A stretch of 64,000 nt of DNA, taken from an uncultured Prevotella sp. (lineage in GTDB: Bacteria; Bacteroidota; Bacteroidia; Bacteroidales; Bacteroidaceae). Of the stretch, positions 1 through 6,900 are shown piece after piece (position 1 is the stretch's first letter; the number at the start of each line of letters is the position of its first letter). The position numbers and the translations under genes are program-made. The stretch covers positions 1 through 64,000 of the forward strand of contig UQZX01000005.1 in NCBI GenBank assembly GCA_900545525.1, written 5' to 3'. Below the pieces are notes generated by a model. The model did no database searches. It saw only the letters and a list, made by a program, of their open reading frames with translations, and had not been told where the DNA came from.

Positions 1-137
1 TCATTATAATCCATAACCATTACCTTCAGACTCGTAACCATGGCATTTAGCAGCAGTAAATGCCACATATAGAAGGCCGGAGCATAAAAAAGGGTGCATC
101 ACTCCAAATTTAGGATGATCCTCATAAATATACTTCG

Positions 138-1013
138 TTAACCTTCTTGTTCATAATAATAAGAATAGTCGATACCCTTCATGAACATTTCACGGTCGGC
201 AATCTTGTCTGTCATAGCTTGCTTCAGCAATGACCGTATCTTTTCGCTGCTCACCTGACTCTCTATCATAGCATTTAAATAATCTTTTTTATTGATCTTA
301 CTCCAATCCACGCACAATCCTAACCGTGTTTTGAAAATCAAGTCCAACCATATACGGGTGCTGCGCCCATTTCCCTCCATGAAAGGATGGGCCGCATTCA
401 TTTCTACATATTTATCCACTATCTCGTCGAAAGTCGTTTCCGGCATAGCCTCCACCATCTTCAAGTAACTGTGCAGATGCTCAGCCAGACAAAAGACGGT
501 ATTTCCCTTTGCAATGGTCTTGGTACGTATTTTCCCGGCAAAGTCATACAAACCACCGAAGATATAAGCGTGAATTTGTTGTAACGCCTTCACCTTACCC
601 ACATCCCTGTCCGCCACAATATTGCTCTCCATAAAAGTATACGCTTTCTTCCTACTGCGACCATCAATGGTGTTATCGCTATAAGTAAACCAATCAAGAA
701 ATTCAGCAGCCTTGGTATTTGGGAAGTTTTTTGCCAACAACTCCACACCACCTTGGTCGAGCACATCAGACGGATGTTTCTTTCCATCAGGAGCTACCAG
801 TTTCATCTGGTTAGTAACACTAACCACTTCACTACCTTCACGCTTCAGTTTTGTCTTCAAGTACTTCCAGTAGTTACGGTTTTTATTGTAATCTGCCTCA
901 TTGTTTATTGCTCTTATAATATCAATGACAGAGAACCACCATTTGGAATGCCCCTCATCCCAAACCGCCCTGACCTCATGGTCCTTATAAAAACGAATTG
1001 AAACTTTGCCCAT
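138..1013 (-). CDS. Bro-N/Fic fusion protein (putative AMP-transferase)
   Basis: This 291-residue protein has the Fic catalytic motif HPFMEGNGRSTR at residues 209-220, matching HxFx(D/E)GNGRxxR with the catalytic His at 209. Fic proteins usually transfer AMP or another NMP to a hydroxyl group of a target protein. Residues 1-110 resemble the Bro-N/phage antirepressor-type domain (WWFSVIDIIRAIN, then GGVELLAKNFPNTKAAEFLDWF). A segment before the Fic motif (LYDFAGKIRTKTIAKGNTVF, about 155-174) looks like the Fic flap. I see no clear (S/T)xxxE(G/N) inhibitory motif; SYYYEQ at the extreme C-terminus is the nearest. A 62-residue ORF ends 11 bp upstream on the same strand and may be co-transcribed. 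The target is unknown. The region is AT-rich, which fits an accessory or acquired gene. Confidence 0.85.
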   Translation of the reverse strand: MGKVSIRFYKDHEVRAVWDEGHSKWWFSVIDIIRAINNEADYNKNRNYWKYLKTKLKREGSEVVSVTNQMKLVAPDGKKHPSDVLDQGGVELLAKNFPNTKAAEFLDWFTYSDNTIDGRSRKKAYTFMESNIVADRDVGKVKALQQIHAYIFGGLYDFAGKIRTKTIAKGNTVFCLAEHLHSYLKMVEAMPETTFDEIVDKYVEMNAAHPFMEGNGRSTRIWLDLIFKTRLGLCVDWSKINKKDYLNAMIESQVSSEKIRSLLKQAMTDKIADREMFMKGIDYSYYYEQEG

Positions 1014-1022
1014 ATCTGTACT

Positions 1023-1211
1023 TTACAATAGATAATCAAAATTAAGAGACGGTTGCAAGATATAACCTGTAAACTTTCCGATAATATCTTTATCCTTAGA
1101 TGAAGGACTTATAAAAATTCTTTTATCTATATTTTTATAGAAAGAATGTTCTATCTGCTCCTTTATGATTGCCTTACATTTAGATGCAATATAATAAATA
1201 TCTTCTTTCAT
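1023..1211 (-). CDS. Small hypothetical protein upstream of the Fic gene
   Basis: This 62-residue ORF begins at an ATG, has an in-frame stop just upstream, and ends only 11 bp before the Fic start on the same strand. It begins MKEDIYYIASKCKAIIKEQ and is Lys/Ile-rich with no signal peptide or membrane segment. I recognise no family. Its tight spacing suggests an operon partner of the Fic protein, and a small Fic inhibitor is one possibility, but no sequence motif shows this. It could also be a chance ORF in AT-rich DNA. Confidence 0.4.
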   Translation of the reverse strand: MKEDIYYIASKCKAIIKEQIEHSFYKNIDKRIFISPSSKDKDIIGKFTGYILQPSLNFDYLL

Positions 1212-1476
1212 CGTATAATTTTCTTATCTCCCAATATTTATGCCAAAGGTTATAGTTATGATAGACTATTTCTTGAATTATCAAATTCAATTTATAAAAT
1301 TACAAAAATAATTGCAGCCCATCGCACAAATGGACGAAATTCTGCAATAAAACAGTGAAAAACAAGCGTTTTTAGTTTTATTCCAGTTCAAGAAATGACT
1401 TTCTGTCAACTAATATCGCTTTATGACTGTTTGTTTCTATGTATTCTTTTCTTTGTTTCTCAACGGCAAGTCTGAT

Positions 1477-1505
1477 ATTTAGCCTCCACCACCTGGAGGC
1501 TAAAT
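1477..1505. repeat. 12-bp perfect hairpin
   Basis: ATTTAGCCTCCA (1477-1488) and its perfect reverse complement (1494-1505) flank a 5-nt loop. No U-tract follows on either strand, so it is not a typical intrinsic terminator. Its function is unknown. Confidence 0.7.
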
Positions 1506-1818
1506 GAAACTGAGCGGATACACCCGCAGACAACTAAAAGGCAACTCGCAAAATGTAAAAATATCTTTCATTTGTTAATCTCACGTCAATATTTTACTAC
1601 AAAACTTTTATTCATTTTAGAAAGAATGCTTATGAAAAACGGATAATCCATGTATATATTTTTCATTTTTATTGACTTTAGCGGGAACAAAACATGCACA
1701 GATGGGTTGGATTTGTGCCATTTTCAGAATGCGAAAAGCCTTTTTAACATCTCCTTTGCCATTTTCGCTCAATTTTTATAGCCCAACAAACATCTTTTTA
1801 CTGCGCTTTATGTGGTAT

Positions 1819-1963
1819 TTAATACTGTTTTATATGGCAATTAATACTCCCTTACTTCACAAAACAGCATTCCTTATTCTGCAATTAATACTGTTTTACC
1901 TTATAATTAATATCTCCTTACTTCGCAAATAAGCATCCGTTACAGAGTAAAACAGTATTAATT
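1819..1963. repeat. Two direct and one inverted copy of a TTAATACTGTTTTA repeat
   Basis: TTAATACTGTTTTA occurs at 1819-1832 and within 1883-1898 in direct orientation, and inverted within 1948-1963. The last two form a perfect 16-bp inverted repeat (AATTAATACTGTTTTA) around a spacer of about 49 nt. Sequence after each direct copy is also similar (AATTAATAnnnCTTACTTC), so units of about 40-60 bp are duplicated. An 86-codon reading frame across this block is low-complexity and I do not call it a gene. Confidence 0.75.
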
Positions 1964-2373
1964 ACGAGGTAAGGAAATATAAAATACATGGCAACATAAT
2001 ATTGCATATTTTCCAAACGCGATGTAACAGCTTTATTTAAAGGATGTTACAAATAAAACATGTCACAAGTAACATAACCTTGCGCCACAAACATGAAAGA
2101 CATTATTAAGGCTATAAATCTATGCGCCGAAATGGGAAAACGGCGGGATGGAGCGGAAAGACTGTCAAAAATGCGTCTTTATTTGTTAAAAAGACAAAGC
2201 CGTTATGTTAATTTCTGTTTTAAAATATTATGGTAATTTTGTAGAATTGATTTTTATGAAATTAATTGTTGAAAATCAAATATAGAAAAAATATCGGTAC
2301 AAATATCCTTTGGAGAAGGGAGGGAATAAAAAAAGACTTTTTTAGGGAGTGAAAGGATGAGAAAAGACGCTAA

Positions 2374-3687
2374 TTACAACTCTGTCGTTAAAATCATATC
2401 AACAAGATTAAAACGGATTTTGCGAAACAGCATCATACTCCTTATTCCGAGATTATTTTCCTCCATATAGTTGCCATGTTGTTCAGTTTGAACGTCAAAT
2501 GATGGAACTATTACCGAATTACCTCCAAGTGTCATAGTGGCATTAGGCAATTTGTAACAGAGCAACGACCAAACGCCTCCAACTCCAGCCATATTGACGG
2601 TGTCACTTGGGCAGTGAGATGTAAGGTATTCTTTATTGGCATCGAAGAAAGACTTATTGAGACTACCAAAATCGGCATCTCCGCTGTCAAGTTTCATCAT
2701 TAGTACCTGGCTGTTGATTTCGGATTTGGTCATAAGATTCATCGCAGAAGAAAAACACATATTAGGGCGCACATTTGAGGGGGCTGCAGCAACCGCCGGT
2801 ACTTGTATCTCTTTGTTCGAGAAGTCGAGTGTCACGTCCTTAAGCTGAAGCATTAGCTCACTGCCTACAATAAATTCAAGTACATCAATATATTTGTCGG
2901 CTTCTTCATTATGGCTCCTTATATCAATGACATAGAAAGGAACATCATTTATTTTGATATTTCCTAACACCAGTTCTTTGGCGATGGCATATCTTCCTGC
3001 TGACGATGCAACGCCGGTAGCAACGACATTGGCATCAAGGAATTCCAGTCCGTAGGCTCGTGCCAAAGAATCGGTTATCACATTTACACCTGCTCCTGTA
3101 TCAAAAGTTATTTTCACGGGATTGCCATTGATCCGTGCTTCCGTGATTTGCATTAAATATTGCTGACTGCCGGTTTTGCCTACACGAGCTGTATCAAACG
3201 GGATTATGCCCTTATCTCCAGCGATTGAGATTTGATACGGAGAATACTTTGTCAAAGACTTGTATTGTTCAGCCCTGTCTGCATACGGCGCAAGATTAAC
3301 AGAATCAGCCATTCGGTAAGCCGATGACAATACTGCGGATAACAGATTATAAGCTTCTTCATTTTTGCCGACCCTACTTAAATCCATTGAGAACATTACA
3401 GAACTTGACAGGAGCAAATTCAAATCAAGTTTATCCGATTGCGTTTTAAACAGTTCATCAAAGGCAGGTATAGAAATATCAGGGCGATTAAAGCGGTTGC
3501 CAATCATGCAGCGCGAGAATACCTCCAAGAAAGGATTTATCGAATCCTTTGGGGTGTTATAATAAATATCATACAGACCAAAGAAGTCAGATGAGTTCAT
3601 GGCTGTTCCGAGACGTTCGTCTATGCTTTGTGCCTTTGCCGCAAAACATGACAATGCTATTGTTATAATAAGAATAAGATTTTTCAT
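2374..3687 (-). CDS. Secreted retropepsin-like aspartic protease
   Basis: The chosen ATG at 3687 gives 437 residues beginning with a signal peptide (MKNLILIITIALSCFAAKAQ). It lies 24 bp after a consensus promoter box; a longer frame reaches upstream to 3750 but would put the signal peptide inside the protein. Residues from about 178 form a retropepsin-type domain, with the catalytic motif ITFDTGAGVNVIT (Asp196-Thr-Gly-Ala) followed by repeated beta-strand-like segments. The first 170 residues are helical and lack a recognised domain. Retropepsin-like proteins work as homodimers or contain two DTG lobes; only one DTG is visible here, so dimerisation is likely. It is probably periplasmic or exported. 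The substrate is unknown. Confidence 0.75.
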   Translation of the reverse strand: MKNLILIITIALSCFAAKAQSIDERLGTAMNSSDFFGLYDIYYNTPKDSINPFLEVFSRCMIGNRFNRPDISIPAFDELFKTQSDKLDLNLLLSSSVMFSMDLSRVGKNEEAYNLLSAVLSSAYRMADSVNLAPYADRAEQYKSLTKYSPYQISIAGDKGIIPFDTARVGKTGSQQYLMQITEARINGNPVKITFDTGAGVNVITDSLARAYGLEFLDANVVATGVASSAGRYAIAKELVLGNIKINDVPFYVIDIRSHNEEADKYIDVLEFIVGSELMLQLKDVTLDFSNKEIQVPAVAAAPSNVRPNMCFSSAMNLMTKSEINSQVLMMKLDSGDADFGSLNKSFFDANKEYLTSHCPSDTVNMAGVGGVWSLLCYKLPNATMTLGGNSVIVPSFDVQTEQHGNYMEENNLGIRSMMLFRKIRFNLVDMILTTEL

Positions 3688-3710
3688 AAGTGAGTCGGTT
3701 TTTATAATTG

Positions 3711-3718
3711 CAAAGTTA
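3711..3718 (-). promoter_or_regulatory. Promoter -7 box for the retropepsin-like gene
   Basis: The minus strand reads TAACTTTG, an exact TAnnTTTG Bacteroidetes -7 box, 24 bp upstream of the ATG at 3687. The -33 element is not clear. Confidence 0.6.
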
Positions 3719-3907
3719 CGCATTTTTTTGAGACTTTGGTTAACAAACAACTACCCAAATAAATGTTTTGCAACACCTTCCAAAGGATGATTTGTAATAT
3801 TATAACGAATATAAACAGGACTCATCTTAAAATACCGTATCTATACACCATTGCCCTACCTTATTGTCATACAATATTTCTAATCTGTTTTTTTGTCAGA
3901 ATTATTG

Positions 3908-3939
3908 TTTGGCAAATTCGCTATAATTCAGTACTTTTG
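3908..3939 (+). promoter_or_regulatory. Promoter for the acyltransferase gene
   Basis: TTTG (3908-3911), 20 nt, then TACTTTTG (3932-3939) matches the Bacteroidetes sigma-ABfr consensus well. Transcription would start near 3946, leaving a 5' leader of about 120 nt before the ATG at 4065. Confidence 0.65.
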
Positions 3940-4064
3940 CTGCAAACTATCAATAAAAGAAGATTTTAAGAAACAGCCATTCATCAACAAAGACATATTA
4001 CAGACAACTTGCAGGCAATTGAAAGTCAAGGATGTGTCTTTTGGGGATGCCTATTCAATTATAT

Positions 4065-5009
4065 ATGGTACAAACTAAAACCGAACCGCATTGTTTCCTC
4101 AATCGTGATTACACATGTTTATTGCGAGGGATATGTATGATTATGATTGTTGTTTCACACACAGTAAACGAATTTACAGAACTTTTAATACAATACCATC
4201 TCAACAGCATTTGGATATGCGGGAAATTTGCTACAGGAATATTCTTTTTCTTAAGTGGATATGGATTGACTCTATCCATAAAACGGAACAAAGTTGATTC
4301 TGTCTATATATTCAGGCATATACGCAACCTTATATATCCATACTTTATATTTTGGCTATTTTATTTCCTTACCGGATTATGTGTCGGACGTTTTTCGTCA
4401 GGTAATATCCCATACATAGATTTTCTATTCTTGAAAATGCCGAATGCAGACACTTGGTTTTTCAGGACAATATTGGGTGTATATATAGTTTATTTTGCCA
4501 TGGCAAGATTTATAAAGCCATTTGCTAATATCTGTATAGCCGTAATCATTATTCTTTACGTTTTTGTTCTTGCATATTTGGGCGTTTCTTCTTGGTGGTG
4601 GAATACAATACTTTGTTTCCCTGTTGGTATTTTATACGCGAACTATTCTCATCTCTTAGCCAAGAGCGCCTCGATAAAGTCTTTACTATTCATTATATGT
4701 CTATTCATCATATCTTATAAATATGTTCCATCCTATTATGTCAGGGAGATATGCCCAGCTGTTATATGCTGCCTGTTTTTTGCATATCTTTCACTAAGAG
4801 TGAGTATTCCCCTGAAGCAATCAATTATACCAATAAGTATAGTTTCATTCATCGGTCAGAATAGTCTGTATATGTACTTTATGGAGACTATTCCCATTGA
4901 TTATATGAATTCAAAGGAAGCAGGATTTATCGTATTTGTCTTCGGTAGCATTATCGCCACTATTGTATTGACTTACCTTGGAAAAAGAGTTGAAACATAT
5001 CTGTTATAG
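4065..5009 (+). CDS. Acyltransferase 3 family membrane protein
   Basis: From the ATG at 4065 the protein has 314 residues. An in-frame ATG at 4032 also exists, but the later start places the first conserved block sensibly. It has about ten hydrophobic segments. The N-terminal block LLRGICMIMIVVSHTVNEF carries the family's conserved R...H pattern, where the His is thought to be catalytic. FFLSGYGLTLSIKRNK follows and matches the second conserved acyltransferase 3 block. Family members O-acetylate or otherwise acylate sugars of surface polysaccharide, peptidoglycan or small molecules at the inner membrane. No glycosyltransferase lies nearby, so the substrate cannot be inferred. Like its neighbours it is AT-rich, which fits accessory DNA. 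Confidence 0.8.
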   Translation: MVQTKTEPHCFLNRDYTCLLRGICMIMIVVSHTVNEFTELLIQYHLNSIWICGKFATGIFFFLSGYGLTLSIKRNKVDSVYIFRHIRNLIYPYFIFWLFYFLTGLCVGRFSSGNIPYIDFLFLKMPNADTWFFRTILGVYIVYFAMARFIKPFANICIAVIIILYVFVLAYLGVSSWWWNTILCFPVGILYANYSHLLAKSASIKSLLFIICLFIISYKYVPSYYVREICPAVICCLFFAYLSLRVSIPLKQSIIPISIVSFIGQNSLYMYFMETIPIDYMNSKEAGFIVFVFGSIIATIVLTYLGKRVETYLL

Positions 5010-5206
5010 TTCAGCTTAAATTTTTCAAAAACAATTAGAAAAGCATATTTGCCATAAATGTCCCGAAGTAGCAGTATTAAGCGCATTCCCTCTTTATGTA
5101 CTGGATTATTTGGGATGTGAAAGAACCATTGCGAAGTTAAATTCTTAATCAAAGGTTGAGTTTTAATTATCAGTAAAGCCTGACATAATTCACTGATAAT
5201 AATATT

Positions 5207-5260
5207 TAACGTGAGTTCGATGAATATCACAAGAAAGATGAATTCATCGAACTCACGTTA
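5207..5260. terminator. 19-bp perfect inverted repeat between convergent genes
   Basis: TAACGTGAGTTCGATGAAT (5207-5225) is followed after 16 nt by its perfect reverse complement (5242-5260). A T-rich stretch follows on the + strand. It lies between the convergent acyltransferase and YhcG-like genes and could terminate both. The rest of the gap 5010-5395 shows no gene. Confidence 0.5.
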
Positions 5261-5395
5261 TTTATTTACCACACAAAGACCGTTGATGTGATGAATAATA
5301 GTAACCATAAACAGCAGAATTAATGAATTCTAAGTTCCCTCTTACTTGATACATATCAACAGGAGGACATAGTAACTCTATTCCCTAATAATATA

Positions 5396-6442
5396 TCATT
5401 TACTTTTGGTATTGTCAAGTAACATGTTTAATTGTGCCTGAAGTTCGTCCCGGTTGGGGAGATACAACTGATAACGTGCAGCAAAAAGTTGGTTATCTAT
5501 ACCTTGAAGGGCATACTCCATTAGCAGCTCGTCTTTTTTTGCCCCAAGAACAATACCAACCGGAGGATTATCGTCTGACTGACAGATTTCATTCTTAAAG
5601 TAATTTAGATAAAGATTCATCTGACCTATATCACCATGCTTTATTTCTGCACGTTTCAAGTCTATAAGAACATAGCACTTTAGGATTGCATGGTAGAAGA
5701 CCAAATCCACCTTGAAGCGTCTCGAACCAACCTGTACGATATATTGACGACCAATAAAGGCAAAGCCTCTGCCTAATTCCAACAAGAATTGCTCCATATT
5801 AGCCTTCAAAGCCTTCTCAAGTTCCGTTTCTTTGTAACGCTTCTGCTGGGGTATACCTGTAAACTCAAGTACATACGGGTCACGAATAATGTCTGACGGT
5901 GATAAGACCTGATGCCCTTTATTAGCAAGTGCAAGAACTCCCTCTTTGTCTGTACTGAGAGCAAGCCTTTGGAATAATGACGAGTTAATTTGGCGTTTCA
6001 GTTCTCTGACCTTCCAGCCTTCTTTAATACATTCTTTCATGTAGAATTGCATTTCCATCGGGTCGTCACACTTGAGCAGTTCAATGTAATGACTCCAGCT
6101 CAATTTGTGTGACACTGTCGCACATTTTGGGAAAGCAAGATAAAATTTGCGCATGTATGTCAATACAGAGCGGCTGAAGCCACGTCCTTTCAGACGGGTC
6201 AAATCTTTAGACAGATTAGCCAACAACTTATCACCATACTTAGCTTTTGCGTTACCACCTTGCTCGAACTCCACGATATACTGACCTGTCTGCCAGTTTG
6301 CATCAAGCAGTTCCGTGTTAACAGCAATCGCAGCCTTTGCTTTTGCATCCACCCAAAGATTTGAAATAAGTGAGACAAGTCTCACATATTCGGGATCATC
6401 AGATGGCAATTGACTTATATGTCGCATTTTAATGTCATTCAT
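5396..6442 (-). CDS. yhcG: YhcG/DUF1016-type PDDEXK nuclease-domain protein
   Basis: This 348-residue protein has the two-part layout of the YhcG/DUF1016 family. The N-terminal helical domain spans about residues 15-160 (YGDKLLANLSKDLTRLKGRGFSRS, LSWSHYIELLK). The C-terminal PDDEXK-like nuclease domain spans about 190-345, with candidate active-site residues at Asp246 (FKVDLVFYH) and the IDLK motif at 260-263. Family members occur in defence-like and mobile loci and some are linked to phage or recombination functions. No restriction or methylase gene is adjacent, so it appears to be an orphan. An IS982-like remnant lies just upstream, supporting an accessory locus. ATG 6442 is used; a second Met is five codons in. 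Confidence 0.8.
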   Translation of the reverse strand: MNDIKMRHISQLPSDDPEYVRLVSLISNLWVDAKAKAAIAVNTELLDANWQTGQYIVEFEQGGNAKAKYGDKLLANLSKDLTRLKGRGFSRSVLTYMRKFYLAFPKCATVSHKLSWSHYIELLKCDDPMEMQFYMKECIKEGWKVRELKRQINSSLFQRLALSTDKEGVLALANKGHQVLSPSDIIRDPYVLEFTGIPQQKRYKETELEKALKANMEQFLLELGRGFAFIGRQYIVQVGSRRFKVDLVFYHAILKCYVLIDLKRAEIKHGDIGQMNLYLNYFKNEICQSDDNPPVGIVLGAKKDELLMEYALQGIDNQLFAARYQLYLPNRDELQAQLNMLLDNTKSK

Positions 6443-6579
6443 ATATTGTTAATTTTATAACTTAGTACTAATTAACGCAAGTCCGATGAATTATACATAT
6501 CTGTATATTTTATATGACTAACGATAATTGTTGTAACTTTAAGGTACTGGAACTTAATAAAATACAAATAATAATCACT

Positions 6580-6699
6580 ATGTTCACCGAGTACAAAGTT
6601 ACAGAATTATTTTATATGGCAGATGACTTCTACAAGTTTTTTTATACCATGATGGTAAAAACATGTTCAGATACAACAACGCACAGCCATGGTTCGTAA
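6580..6699 (+). pseudogene. N-terminal remnant of an IS982-like transposase
   Basis: From the ATG at 6580 the translation begins MFTEYKVTELFYMADDFYKF. This resembles the N-terminus of Bacteroidetes IS982-family transposases, which as I recall them carry a KVTEIYCMADDFCKEF-type start. The similarity fades within about 25 residues and the frame stops after 39 codons, whereas intact transposases are about 290-300 residues. No downstream transposase sequence or obvious terminal repeats remain. I infer a decayed insertion fragment. The call rests on family memory, not on an alignment. Confidence 0.45.
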
Positions 6700-6768
6700 A
6701 GAAAGATATTCCAGCACAACCGGAATAGTGATATCAAAAGCCGTCACTGAGGTTACGGTATAAACAAG

Positions 6769-6804
6769 CCTTTGCAGCAGTGAGTGATATCACTGCTGCA
6801 AAGG
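6769..6804. repeat. 15-bp perfect inverted repeat containing promoter-like ends
   Basis: CCTTTGCAGCAGTGA (6769-6783) and its reverse complement (6790-6804) flank GTGATA. The right arm overlaps a minus-strand TACCTTTG box (6799-6806), which could serve as a distant promoter toward the YhcG-like gene. It may be a residue of a mobile element. Confidence 0.5.
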
Positions 6805-6810
6805 TAAATA

Positions 6811-6858
6811 ATACTGTTTCAGTCATAAGCCTTTAAAAGGCACAGACAGAAACAGTAT
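6811..6858 (-). terminator. Terminator-like hairpin after the M16 protease gene
   Basis: ATACTGTTTC (6811-6820) pairs with GAAACAGTAT (6849-6858), and an inner palindrome GCCTTT-A-AAAGGC lies in the loop. It begins about 43 bp beyond the M16 stop codon on the minus strand and is followed there by TTATTT. Confidence 0.5.
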
Positions 6859-6900
6859 CACATATTTTATTTATGAAAAACAAACGTCAATTGACGGGAT

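Larger units (their letters stand above)
1212..2373. other. Non-coding AT-rich gap with repeats
   Basis: About 1.16 kb separates the Fic cluster from the retropepsin gene. No convincing gene is visible. It holds a 12-bp hairpin (1477-1505) and a threefold repeat cluster (1819-1963). The only other candidate is a 47-residue + strand ORF at 2093-2236 (starts MKDIIKAINLCAEMGKRRDG); it has a weak TAACCTTG box just upstream but no recognisable family. Confidence 0.5.

Noticed and set aside
4..99. 31-codon minus-strand ORF (MHPFLCSGLLYVAFTAAKCH...) at the window edge
   Set aside because: It could be the tail of a decayed gene downstream of the Fic gene, but it is short, at the edge, and has no recognised relatives.
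1672..1932. 86-codon + strand ORF, hydrophobic
   Set aside because: It runs through the TTAATACTGTTTTA repeat cluster and its translation repeats itself. There is no promoter at a sensible distance and no family.
2093..2236. 47-codon + strand ORF starting MKDIIKAINLCAEMGK
   Set aside because: A weak promoter-like box precedes it, but it is too short and unlike any family I know. It is kept only as a possibility.
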